Source of the DNA: Streptomyces lincolnensis
Lineage (GTDB): Bacteria; Actinomycetota; Actinomycetes; Streptomycetales; Streptomycetaceae
Length of the DNA: 64,000 nt
Assembly (NCBI RefSeq): GCF_021173675.1
Contig: NZ_JAIHON010000019.1
Coordinates: 124,001 to 188,000, forward strand
Reading direction: 5' to 3'
The position numbers were made by a program, and so were the translations under genes. The notes under the pieces are model-generated. The model searched no databases, was not told the DNA's origin, and was given only the letters and a program-made list of their open reading frames with translations. Of the stretch, positions 52,970-60,840 are shown one piece after another (position 1 is the first letter of the stretch; each line of letters starts with the position of its first letter).

Positions 52970-53200
52970 GCGGCGTCGCCCACGTCGTCAAGGCCAGCAG
53001 CGAGGGCGTCGAGTGGCTCTGCCCGGATACCACGATCGAGCGGATCGCCGCCCAGTGGCTGGACCTCAGGCGCTCCTCGTCGTGGTCACCGACGGAGCGG
53101 CCGGCGCCCACGTCTTCGACGCCCGTGCGGCACGTATCAGCCGTCCCGGCCGGAGGGTCGCGGCGGTGGACACCGTGGGAGCGGGCAGGGCAGCCGGGCG
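52970..53200 (+). pseudogene. PfkB-family sugar kinase fragment
   Basis: AHVVKASSEGVEWLCPDTTIERIAAQWL in one frame continues in another frame as GPQALLVVVTDGAAGAHVF and RVAAVDTVGAG. DTVGAG is the PfkB signature, normally followed by the catalytic aspartate; here the next residues are RAAG, so the base is lost. Both ends are missing. It is probably a fructokinase remnant. Confidence 0.7.
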
Positions 53201-53329
53201 ACGGCGCACCCCGCCTCGCTCACGGAGGATGCGCCTACCTCGGCCAGCCGCTCCGGCGGCCGGGGTCCGGCCTGCCGGATTCTCGCGCACGGACCAGGCG
53301 TCAGCGACTGCACCGAAGCCCTGCAGGCG

Positions 53330-54169
53330 TTACTCGTCGAGGAACTGAACGGCGTGCTTCAGAAACCGCTCGGGATACTGGAACTGCGCTCCATGCCCGG
53401 CATCGGGGTAGATCAGCAGTTGCGCGTTGGGGATGTTCTGGGCGAGGTGCCAGGAGTTGATCGAGGCGATCATCACGTCGTTCTCGCCGTTGAGGACCAG
53501 CGTCGGCTGGGTGATCGCGTTCAGGTGGGCGTAGGGGTTCTCGCCCGGCAGCGGTTCCGCGTAGGCCATAGTCGCTTCGAACTGCGCCTGTGCGACCGCG
53601 GGCGAGCTCGGCGGGTCCTGGTCGACCCGCTGGTGACGGCGCTCCCAGAAGGCCTTGCCCGCTTGCTTCGCGGCTTCCGAGCGGCCGAAGAACAGGAAGA
53701 GGAAGTCCTCCAGGGTGGGGACCGGGTTCAGGGCGTACTGAGGCACCTGGGGGTCACTTGTCGGGTCCCCGCCTCGGAGGCCGGTGCCGAGCAGGAGGAG
53801 CTTGCGCACCAGCTGGGGGTGGCGCAGCGTGACTTCCTGCGCCTGGAAACCGCCGAGCGAGAAGCCGAGCAGGTCGACCTGCTCCAGCCCCAGTGCCCGG
53901 ATGACCGCGGCGATGTCGTCGGCCATGTCCTCGATCCGATTACGGGGCGTGCCCGATGACGAGGCGACGCCGCGGCCGTTGAACAGGATGACCTCACGGC
54001 CTTCCGCCAAGCCGTCGGTGAGCAGCGGGTCCCAGTTGTCCATCCCTCCACGGAAGTGCTGGACCAGGAAGATCGGGACGCCCGAGGGCTTGCCCCAGCG
54101 CCGGTAGGCGAACCGGTCGCCGTCAACCTCGATGTACTGAGTCGGTGCGGTCACATGCGTGTCACTCAT
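53330..54169 (-). CDS. Alpha/beta hydrolase, copy 1
   Basis: A 279-residue alpha/beta hydrolase related to the one at 58755. It shares the unusual oxyanion region HFRGGMDNWDP (HLAATLDNWDP in the paralogue), has nucleophile Ser104 in GFSLGGFQA, NGENDVMI as the acid region and PDAGHGAQFQYPE as the histidine region. ATG 54169 is favoured by AAAGG 8 nt upstream. It is divergent from a TetR gene across two palindromes, its likely control. Confidence 0.88.
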   Translation of the reverse strand: MSDTHVTAPTQYIEVDGDRFAYRRWGKPSGVPIFLVQHFRGGMDNWDPLLTDGLAEGREVILFNGRGVASSSGTPRNRIEDMADDIAAVIRALGLEQVDLLGFSLGGFQAQEVTLRHPQLVRKLLLLGTGLRGGDPTSDPQVPQYALNPVPTLEDFLFLFFGRSEAAKQAGKAFWERRHQRVDQDPPSSPAVAQAQFEATMAYAEPLPGENPYAHLNAITQPTLVLNGENDVMIASINSWHLAQNIPNAQLLIYPDAGHGAQFQYPERFLKHAVQFLDE

Positions 54170-54199
54170 GGCCTGAGCCTTTCTGGAGGGGGTGAGCAA

Positions 54200-54215
54200 T
54201 ACGATGACGATCGTA
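54200..54215. promoter_or_regulatory. TACGAT-N4-ATCGTA palindrome
   Basis: TACGATGACGATCGTA has 6-bp perfect arms and lies upstream of the hydrolase in the gap shared with TetR 54301. Candidate TetR operator. Confidence 0.5.
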
Positions 54216-54236
54216 ATCTAAAAAGTCAACCTCTTC

Positions 54237-54252
54237 GATGTCGATCGACATC
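54237..54252. promoter_or_regulatory. 16-bp perfect palindrome
   Basis: GATGTCGATCGACATC is fully symmetric and lies about 50 bp before the TetR start. Together with the palindrome at 54200 it suggests two operators serving the two divergent promoters. Confidence 0.55.
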
Positions 54253-54300
54253 TATGTATGCTGGACCGTCGAGCGCCGATCGACGAAGGGACGGCTGGAC

Positions 54301-54909
54301 ATGCGGGTCACCAAGGCACAGGCAGAGCAGAACCGTGCCCACATCGTCGCGACAGCCTCCAGGCTGTTCCGTGAGCGCGGCTATGACGGTGTCGGTGTGG
54401 CAGAGCTGATGGCGGCCGCCGGGTTCACCCACGGCGGGTTCTACAAGCACTTCCGCTCCAAGGCCGACCTGATGGCCGAAGCGTCCGCGAGCGGGCTCTC
54501 GCAGACCGTGGCACGGGCACAAGGTCTGGACCCTGCCGAGTTCGTCGAGCGCTACGTCTCGCGGGAGCATCGCGACGGGCGCAGCGACGGTTGCACCATC
54601 GCGGCCCTCGGCGGCGACGCCGCACGTCAGCCGGCGGACATCAGAACAGAGTTCGCAGCCGGGATCGAGAACCTGCTGACGGCCCTTCAGTCCCAAGGCG
54701 ATACACCGGGAGATGCGGACCAGCGCGCGGCCCGCATGATGGTGATCGACATGCTCGCCCATTCGGTCGGCGCGATCATGTTGTCGCGGGCATGCCCGGA
54801 CGGCTCTCCGCTGGCGGACGAGATCCTCGATGTCTGCCGCAAGGAGATTCTCGCGTCACTGGCACAGGTCAACAGCGACCAGCTGGCGGCAAGCAGTCCG
54901 GAGACCTGA
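54301..54909 (+). CDS. TetR-family regulator
   Basis: A 202-residue TetR repressor: RAHIVATASRLFRERGYDGVGVAELMAAAGFTHGGFYKHFRSKADLM, then a ligand domain with VERYVSREHRDGRSDGCTIAALGGD. ATG 54301 is preferred over upstream in-frame starts because GAAGGGA precedes it and the HTH begins soon after. The SREHRDGRSDGCTIAALGGD block is akin to SPQHRDDIGDGCPNAALLDE of the TetR at 20751, so they share a subfamily. Confidence 0.9.
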   Translation: MRVTKAQAEQNRAHIVATASRLFRERGYDGVGVAELMAAAGFTHGGFYKHFRSKADLMAEASASGLSQTVARAQGLDPAEFVERYVSREHRDGRSDGCTIAALGGDAARQPADIRTEFAAGIENLLTALQSQGDTPGDADQRAARMMVIDMLAHSVGAIMLSRACPDGSPLADEILDVCRKEILASLAQVNSDQLAASSPET

Positions 54910-55243
54910 CCGCAGCCGACCGACGCAAGCCCAGCCCAATACCTTGAACAGCACGAGGCCAGCTCCCAATTACCTCAGCACTAACACCGGCAGCACCACC
55001 CCGCCGCCCTTTCGGGCGACCATTTTCAACGCGGTCCAGGCGCGGGGTGGGAGTGGGACCCGACGCCGTACAGGTGGGCAATCTCGGGAATTCCAGCAGC
55101 ACGCGGTGGCGGTAGCCCTCCGGCCGGCCGCCCCAGCCGTCCAGTCGTACCGGTATGGGCAGCAACGGCCGGATGACCTGCCATTCGGGGATTCGGGCCA
55201 TACCGCAACCGAGGACTGCCCGGATGGTCACCCGGGCCGCACT
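54910..55243. other. Gene-free stretch with transposase scrap
   Basis: These 334 bp lie between two TetR genes. No intact gene is visible. The only coding signal is the IS5-type fragment at about 55095-55205. Confidence 0.6.
55095..55205 (-). pseudogene. IS5-family transposase N-terminal fragment
   Basis: The minus strand reads ARIPEWQVIRPLLPIPVRLD followed by GWGGRPEGYRHRVLLE, the conserved start of Streptomyces IS5-type transposases. The rest of the transposase is missing. Confidence 0.6.
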
Positions 55244-55831
55244 TCAGCGAGGCAGCAGGACCTCGACCTGCCCCCGGATGTCCTGCACGATCTCCTCCAC
55301 GCTCAAGGCGATGTTCACGCTCACCGCCATGCTGAGGAACATCACGGCGGACACGATGTGTGCCAGCGTCGCGGCGTCGCCCTCGGTGACCCGCTCGTCT
55401 CGGCGCAGCACGGCGGCGACGGCCTCCTCGGTCTGCGCGACGATGGCGAGTGCCGCGCCGCGCCGGGGCTCCTCGGGGTCGCCGAAGACCATCTCTCGCA
55501 GGTAGGTGCGTCCGTTGTCGATCTGGACGCGGTTGCACTCGACGATCGGCCGGACGATCGCCAGCACCGCGTCCAGCACGCCTGGGACGGTCTCGGCGTC
55601 CGCCCGGCCCCGCTCAAGTGCTTCGACGTACTTGGCGTTCTGGACAAGGAGGAGGAGTTCGCCCTTGGTCTTGGCATAAAGGAACAGGGTCCCGGTGCCG
55701 ATGTCGGCCTTGTCCGCGATCTGCTGGGTCGTGACCTCATCGACGCCGTGCTCGGCGAACAGATCACTGGCGGCAGCGACAATGCGGTCGAGTTTCTCCT
55801 GCTTGTTCCGCTCGCGCCGGCCGAGAGGCAT
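55244..55831 (-). CDS. TetR-family regulator, paralogue 1
   Basis: A 195-residue TetR repressor: MPLGRRERNKQEKLDRIVAA, SDLFAEHGVDEVTTQQIADKADIGTGTLFLYAKTKGELLLLVQN, then VRPIVECNRVQIDNGRTYLREMVFGDPEEPRR. It is clearly paralogous to the TetR at 60841 (same MP-GRRER start, VTTQQ and ENGRTYLREL-VFGDP blocks). ATG 55831 is supported by GGAGG 8 nt upstream. Divergent from the SDR at 55999, its likely target. Confidence 0.9.
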   Translation of the reverse strand: MPLGRRERNKQEKLDRIVAAASDLFAEHGVDEVTTQQIADKADIGTGTLFLYAKTKGELLLLVQNAKYVEALERGRADAETVPGVLDAVLAIVRPIVECNRVQIDNGRTYLREMVFGDPEEPRRGAALAIVAQTEEAVAAVLRRDERVTEGDAATLAHIVSAVMFLSMAVSVNIALSVEEIVQDIRGQVEVLLPR

Positions 55832-55863
55832 GGCGGTGTCCTCCAGGAATAGATTCTGACTGT

Positions 55864-55877
55864 AATCAGTTATGATT
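55864..55877. promoter_or_regulatory. AATCA-N4-TGATT inverted repeat
   Basis: AATCAGTTATGATT lies between the divergent TetR (55831) and SDR (55999) genes. Candidate operator of modest strength. Confidence 0.4.
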
Positions 55878-55998
55878 GTACTCAATGTCATGTGGGCTCG
55901 AATGTGGCTCCGCTCATTCTCCCATCGCTGTGCGATGTGTCCTTGCCCCATCCGTGCGCAGCCACGTACTTCACATCCCCCGCGGAAAGAAGGAACCC

Positions 55999-56712
55999 AT
56001 GCCCTCCCTCGATGGAGCAGTCGTCCTCGTCACCGGCGCCAATGGCGGTATCGGCACCCACTTCGTCCACGACGCCCTGGCGCGCGGCGCCGTCAAGGTC
56101 TACGCCACCGCCCGCTCCCCCCGCGCCTGGGACGACGACCGCATCGTCCCCCTGACCCTTGACGTGACCGACCGCACGTCGATCGACGCGGCCGTGGCCG
56201 CCGCAGCGGATGTCACCGTGCTCGTCAACAACGCTGGCGCCACCCCGCCGAGCGCGAGCCTGCTGGACGTCACCGAGGCAGACATCCGGGCGAACATGGA
56301 GACGAACTTCTTCGGACCGGTCTTCCTCGCCCGCGCCTTCGCACCGATCCTCGCCGCCAACAAGGGGTCAGTCCTCATCGACGTGCACTCCGTTGCCAGC
56401 TGGTATGCCTTCGGCGGCGCCTACAGCGCCTCCAAGGCCGCACTGTGGTCGGCCACCAACTCGTTGCGCATCGAGTTCGCACCCATGGGCGTCCACGTGA
56501 CGGGGGTGCACATGGGCTACGTCGACACCGATATGGCCGCGCACGCCGACGGCCCCAAGATGCTGCCGACACAGCTGGTGACGACGGTCTACGACGCCGT
56601 CGAGGCCGGAGAATACGAGGTCCTGGCCGACGACTTGACCAAGGGGGTCAAGGCGGCTCTGAGCGGCCCGGTCGAGGCGCTTTACCCGGACCTGCACAGC
56701 ACGGAAGCCTGA
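55999..56712 (+). CDS. Short-chain dehydrogenase/reductase (SDR)
   Basis: A 237-residue SDR: VLVTGANGGIGTHFVHDAL for cofactor, LTLDVTDRTSI, NNAGATPP, then HSVASWYAFGGAYSASKAAL with catalytic Ser, Tyr and Lys. AAGAAGGA lies just before the ATG. It is divergent from a TetR regulator and followed by a hairpin, so it is probably monocistronic. It is a likely alcohol/ketone or aldehyde step in the adjoining pathway. Confidence 0.9.
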   Translation: MPSLDGAVVLVTGANGGIGTHFVHDALARGAVKVYATARSPRAWDDDRIVPLTLDVTDRTSIDAAVAAAADVTVLVNNAGATPPSASLLDVTEADIRANMETNFFGPVFLARAFAPILAANKGSVLIDVHSVASWYAFGGAYSASKAALWSATNSLRIEFAPMGVHVTGVHMGYVDTDMAAHADGPKMLPTQLVTTVYDAVEAGEYEVLADDLTKGVKAALSGPVEALYPDLHSTEA

Positions 56713-56723
56713 GCTTGTTGTTC

Positions 56724-56755
56724 GGTCCCGACGCGATCTCTTCACGTCGGGGACC
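56724..56755. terminator. Hairpin after SDR
   Basis: GGTCCCGACG and CGTCGGGGACC pair with one extra G, 12 bp after the SDR stop. Confidence 0.6.
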
Positions 56756-56964
56756 CAGTGATCCCTGGCGTGCGAACGGTCGGCCGACCGGTGTCCAGAA
56801 GCGGTGCACCGTCGCGGCCGTCGAGCGGTGGAGGACATCGGCGGTCGATCCGGCAGCAGCCCGATCCGACCATCGTGCCGAAGACGTCGGAAATCAGGTG
56901 GGCCCCGCGGCAAATGAGGACGGACGCAGCATCCGCTGCATCCGTGCTCACTTTCTGATGGGTG

Positions 56965-57798
56965 TCAGCTTTGCTGGTTGGCGATGCCGATGTAGTGCCC
57001 GAGACGGTACTCGAAGTCGATGCCGGCCTGTTCGACGACGGCCTGCGTGCCTGCGGCCCGGGTGAGGAAACCGGGAAGGGTGAGGGAGTGGGCGAACTCG
57101 CCGTACGCGGCGACCAGGTCCCCGTCCGGGGGCAGGGTTGCCCGGTTGATCTGGGCTTTGGCCGAGGCGAGTGAGGCGCGGTCGAAGGAGGCGAGTCGGG
57201 CGGCGACGGTGCCGACGAAGGCGTCGAGTTCGCTGTCGGGGAGGGCGCGGGTGATCCAGCCCCAGCGTTCGGCGGTGTCGGCGTCGTAGTCGTCGCTGGT
57301 GAGGATGGCTTCCAGGGCGCGGTCGCGTCCGATGGCCCGGGGCAGGCGTTCGCTGCCACCACCGCCGGGCAGCAGTCCGCTGCCGACCTCGGGCTGTCCG
57401 AAGATCGCCTTCTCACGACTGGCGTAGCGCAGATCGAGGGCGAGGGCGAGCTCGTTCCCGCCGCCGCGGGTGCGTCCACGGATGACCGCGATCGTGATGT
57501 ACGGCGCTTTGGAGAGTTCCAGGACCAGATTCGTCCATGCCGGCACCGCGTCCGGGTCCTCGGGGGCGGGGAAGTCGGCGGCGGCGGCCAGGTCGAAGTG
57601 GTTGTAGAAGAAGTCGGGGGTGGCGCTGTCGAACAGCACGACCTGGATGTCCGGGTCGGTGGCCAGTTCGGTGACGATCTCGATGAGGCGCAGGACCGTC
57701 TCGCCGACGATGAGGTTGACGGGCGGATTGGCGAAGGTGATCTTCGCGATCTGCGGTGAGGTGCGCTCGTAGTGGATGGTGCTCTGCTGCTCGCTCAT
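56965..57798 (-). CDS. Enoyl-CoA hydratase/isomerase-family protein
   Basis: A 277-residue crotonase-fold protein: AVIRGRTRGGGNELALALDLRYAS at the oxyanion hole and FGQPEVGSGLLPGGGGSERLPRAIGRDRALE with the typical glycine run. The C-terminal extension ends EYRLGHYIGIANQQS. Some family members with NHFD and related loops act in cleavage or isomerisation rather than hydration. It is in the same orientation as the EthD-like gene upstream (119 bp gap), so probably in one unit. Confidence 0.9.
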   Translation of the reverse strand: MSEQQSTIHYERTSPQIAKITFANPPVNLIVGETVLRLIEIVTELATDPDIQVVLFDSATPDFFYNHFDLAAAADFPAPEDPDAVPAWTNLVLELSKAPYITIAVIRGRTRGGGNELALALDLRYASREKAIFGQPEVGSGLLPGGGGSERLPRAIGRDRALEAILTSDDYDADTAERWGWITRALPDSELDAFVGTVAARLASFDRASLASAKAQINRATLPPDGDLVAAYGEFAHSLTLPGFLTRAAGTQAVVEQAGIDFEYRLGHYIGIANQQS

Positions 57799-57916
57799 GG
57801 CTGCTCCGGATGCGTGGTGGGTATCAGACGGCGATTGGGGTGCGAGGAGGGCAAGGAAGCCGGGGCGGATGGATGTGCCGAGCAGATCCGGCGGAACCGC
57901 TTCCCGTCTGCGCTGC

Positions 57917-58723
57917 TCACTCCTGGTAGTGCGGGAGGATCTCGCCGTTCCTGACGTAGGTGAGGGCGGCGGCGACGTCGTAGGCGTGGATCGCGGAGAC
58001 CTGCGGTGCCAGCCGGTTGGACAGGTCCTCGATCACGTGGCCGGTGAAGAAGGCGTCCCGTGCTGCGGTGTCGGTGAACCCGAGGCTGACGGAGGCGTGG
58101 AAGTGCTGGTCGTGGGGGTTGTCGTGGGCGACGTCCGGGGTGTCCCAGAGCTTTTCGATCCAGGGCAGGAACGTCTGCGTGCGCAGTTCCTTCAGCACTC
58201 CGGTTTCGGCGAGCGCGGGTGCGAGCTGCTCGTTGACGAACTTCCGGAAGGCGCCGGCGCCGACCCCGTGTCTGCGGCGAAGGTAGATCAGCGCGCGGGC
58301 ACCGACCGTCTCTCCGGGGCCTGCGACGTCGTACCAGCGGGATGAGTTCGGCGGGCCGGCGTAGAGCAGGGTGCGGCGGAACACGTTGATCTCGTCGGCG
58401 TAGGCCAGCTTCGTCTGCTCGCGCCCTTTCAGGGGTGCAAGCACCGATTGGAAGGTGACTTCCGCGACGCCGTCGATCTTCCGGTCGGCGGGGATCGCGG
58501 TCTGGACCCCGTCGATGGCCGGCCACAGGCCCTTGTTGTGCTCGGCGAGGTGGATCTGCCGGTACTCCTCCAGGCCCGGGGTGGCGGAGATGATCCCTGA
58601 GTGCGGGCCCTTCCAGTGGTCCATGCCGGTCTGGCGGGGCTGGTCGGTGCGCACCCACAGCAGGATCGAGGAGGTGAGAGGCTTCTTCACTTCCGGGGGC
58701 GCGGCGACCGGTGACGTGCTCAT
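57917..58723 (-). CDS. EthD-like dimeric alpha-beta barrel protein
   Basis: A 268-residue protein that appears to contain two ferredoxin-like/EthD-type repeats: HWKGPHSGIISATPGLEEYRQ in the first half and a second half with LIYLRRRHGVGAGAFRKFVNEQLAPALAE. EthD proteins support oxidative degradation, sometimes removing reactive products. The histidine-rich patch DNPHDQHFHASVSLGF might bind metal. No close characterised relative is recognised; the assignment is by fold pattern. It lies between the enoyl-CoA hydratase and the alpha/beta hydrolase gene, all in one direction. Confidence 0.6.
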   Translation of the reverse strand: MSTSPVAAPPEVKKPLTSSILLWVRTDQPRQTGMDHWKGPHSGIISATPGLEEYRQIHLAEHNKGLWPAIDGVQTAIPADRKIDGVAEVTFQSVLAPLKGREQTKLAYADEINVFRRTLLYAGPPNSSRWYDVAGPGETVGARALIYLRRRHGVGAGAFRKFVNEQLAPALAETGVLKELRTQTFLPWIEKLWDTPDVAHDNPHDQHFHASVSLGFTDTAARDAFFTGHVIEDLSNRLAPQVSAIHAYDVAAALTYVRNGEILPHYQE

Positions 58724-58754
58724 GATGTTGCCCTTTTTCCTGGTCAGGTGGTGG

Positions 58755-59621
58755 TCATCGAGCCAGGAACTCGACCGCGACGGGGGCGAACTCCTGGTGG
58801 TACTGGAAGATGCCGCCGTGCCCGGAGTCGGGGTAGATGATCAGCTCGCTGCCCTTGATGCGGTGGTGCAGGTCCTCCGACAGGACCGACGGCACCATGC
58901 GGTCGTTGTCGCCGTTGGCGATCAGGGTGGGCTGCGTGATCGACGACAGGTCGTCGGGAGCGGAGCGCCCCCACTTCTTGATGGCCTTCAGCTGCGTCTG
59001 GAACGCCTTGGTCTTGATGTCCACGTCGCGGTCGACGGTGCGCTCCTTGAGCCGGTTGACGAACGCGCGTGCGGCGGGCTTGCCGGTGGCATTGCGGTTG
59101 AAGAACAGGAACTCCTTGGGGTCCGAACGGGTCAACGTGGCACGCAGGATGTCCCAGTAGGTGACTCTGGCGACCTTGTCCATGTCCTTGCCACCCTTGG
59201 GCCCGGTGCCGGTGAGGACCAGCTTGCGGACGAGCTCGGGGTGCTTCACCACCAGGGCCTGGGCGACCATGCCGCCGAGGGAGAAGGAGAAGACGTCGAT
59301 CTTGTCGTACCCGAGCGCCCTGATGAAGGTGTAGGCGTCGTCGGCCATCGCCTCGACACTGTCCGGCACCTGACCGGTGGATGCCCCGACACCGCGGTTG
59401 TCGAAGGCGATGACGTGACGGCCCTTCGCGATGGGATCGATGATGCGGGGGTCCCAGTTGTCCAGGGTCGCGGCGAGGTGGACGAAGAAGACGACGGGGA
59501 TACCGCCCTTCGGGCCCAGCTCGCGGTAGGCGTAGGTGACGCCACCGGCGTTGACGGTGCGGGCCGGGGCCTTCGCGTAGGAGGTGATGACGGCTTCGTT
59601 CGGGGTGTCGGTGCTACTCAT
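58755..59621 (-). CDS. Alpha/beta hydrolase, copy 2
   Basis: A 288-residue alpha/beta hydrolase: HLAATLDNWDP, FDNRGVGAST, nucleophile Ser114 in FSFSLGGMVAQ, NGDNDRMVP acid region and PDSGHGGIFQYHQE with the catalytic histidine. Related to the copy at 53330. It sits 66 bp downstream of the quinone-reductase-type gene and 31 bp upstream of the EthD-like gene, in a four-gene unit 60683 to 56965. FSFSLGG instead of G-x-S-x-G has Ser in place of the first Gly, which is unusual. Confidence 0.9.
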   Translation of the reverse strand: MSSTDTPNEAVITSYAKAPARTVNAGGVTYAYRELGPKGGIPVVFFVHLAATLDNWDPRIIDPIAKGRHVIAFDNRGVGASTGQVPDSVEAMADDAYTFIRALGYDKIDVFSFSLGGMVAQALVVKHPELVRKLVLTGTGPKGGKDMDKVARVTYWDILRATLTRSDPKEFLFFNRNATGKPAARAFVNRLKERTVDRDVDIKTKAFQTQLKAIKKWGRSAPDDLSSITQPTLIANGDNDRMVPSVLSEDLHHRIKGSELIIYPDSGHGGIFQYHQEFAPVAVEFLAR

Positions 59622-59687
59622 GACGGATTCTCCTTGCGTGTTCTGTGTCGCTGCGTGTTTCGTGTCGCCCGTCGCGGTTGCGGCGGG

Positions 59688-60683
59688 TCAGCTGCTGCCG
59701 ATGACGGCCTTGCCGCGGATGCCGCCCTGGGACAGGGACTGCAGCGCGTGCGGGGTCTGGTCGAAGGGGAACACCTTTCCCACGACCGGGCGCACCGCGC
59801 CCTGGTCGATGAGGGTGGTGATCTGGCGGAGCTGGTCGCCGCCGGCGTGCATGAACAGGAACTCGTACGTCACGCCGAGCTTCTTGGCCTGCTTGCGGAT
59901 CTTGCGGCTCAGGGCTGTGACCGCCAGGCGCAGCAGCGGATTCAGGCCGGCCTGGCGGGCGAACGCGGGGTCCGGGGGACCGGCGATTCCGATGGCCTTG
60001 CCGCCGGGCCTGAGCACCCGCAGGGACTTCTCGAGGGTCTCCCCACCGAGGCTGTCCAGCACCAGGTCGTAGCCGGTCAGGAGCTGCTCGAAGTCCTGGG
60101 TGCGGTAATCGATCACCGTGTCCGCGCCGAGCGCGCGCACGTAGTCCGCGTTGGACCCGCTGGCGGTCGTGGCGACGCTCGCACCGAGGTGCGCGGCGAG
60201 CTGGATCGCGATCGAACCGACCCCGCCGGCCCCGGCGTGGATGAGAACCTTCTGCCCGGGCCGCACCTTCCCGCGCTCCACCAGTGCCTGCCACGCCGTG
60301 AGCGCCGCCAGCGGCAGCGAGCCGGCCTCTTCCATGCTGATCGATGCGGGCTTGAGCGCCAAGTCGTCCTCCGCTACGGCGATGCGCTCGGCGAACGTGC
60401 CGATGCGGTCCTGGTGGGGCCGGGCGTAGACCTCGTCTCCGGGCTGGAAGCCGCGAACCGCCGTCCCGACGCGGATGACGGTGCCCGCGACGTCGTTGCC
60501 CAGGATCAGCGGCAGCTTGTAGGGCAGGATCTGCTTGAACTCACCGGCGCGGATCTTCTCATCCAGCGGGTTCAGCCCGGCGGCCTCCACTCGCACAAGC
60601 ACGTCGTGCTCCCCCACGGTGGGCTCGGGGACCTCCGCCTCTTGCAGCGGCTCCTTGTACTTGGTGACGACGAACGCTCGCAT
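59688..60683 (-). CDS. NADP-dependent quinone oxidoreductase-type dehydrogenase, copy 2
   Basis: A 331-residue zinc-independent MDR enzyme: GLNPLDEKIRAGEF, PLILGNDVAGTVIRVG, VLIHAGAGGVGSIAIQLAAHLGA and YDLVLDSLGGETLEKSL. It shares this architecture with the copy at 50654. It is first in the unit running to 56965 and divergent from TetR 60841 across palindromes, so it should be induced by that regulator's ligand. Confidence 0.9.
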   Translation of the reverse strand: MRAFVVTKYKEPLQEAEVPEPTVGEHDVLVRVEAAGLNPLDEKIRAGEFKQILPYKLPLILGNDVAGTVIRVGTAVRGFQPGDEVYARPHQDRIGTFAERIAVAEDDLALKPASISMEEAGSLPLAALTAWQALVERGKVRPGQKVLIHAGAGGVGSIAIQLAAHLGASVATTASGSNADYVRALGADTVIDYRTQDFEQLLTGYDLVLDSLGGETLEKSLRVLRPGGKAIGIAGPPDPAFARQAGLNPLLRLAVTALSRKIRKQAKKLGVTYEFLFMHAGGDQLRQITTLIDQGAVRPVVGKVFPFDQTPHALQSLSQGGIRGKAVIGSS

Positions 60684-60790
60684 GGGGCGCCACTCCTAAT
60701 ACTTGTCCTATTTATCCAGTTCTGAGACTGGATCGGCAAACCCGGCGCGACATCCGGGGGCCTCACAACCTCGCCCCATCCGGTCAATCC

Positions 60791-60819
60791 GAGTACACTC
60801 AACTATGAGTCCACTCATA
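60791..60819. promoter_or_regulatory. Twin GAGT-N2-ACTC palindromes
   Basis: GAGTACACTC (60791-60800) is followed by TATGAGTCCACTCATA (60804-60819), two symmetric sites with the same GAGT-N2-ACTC core. They lie between the divergent quinone-reductase-type and TetR genes. A strong candidate for the TetR operator. Confidence 0.7.
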
Positions 60820-60840
60820 ATTATTGTCAAGGGGGTCCCC

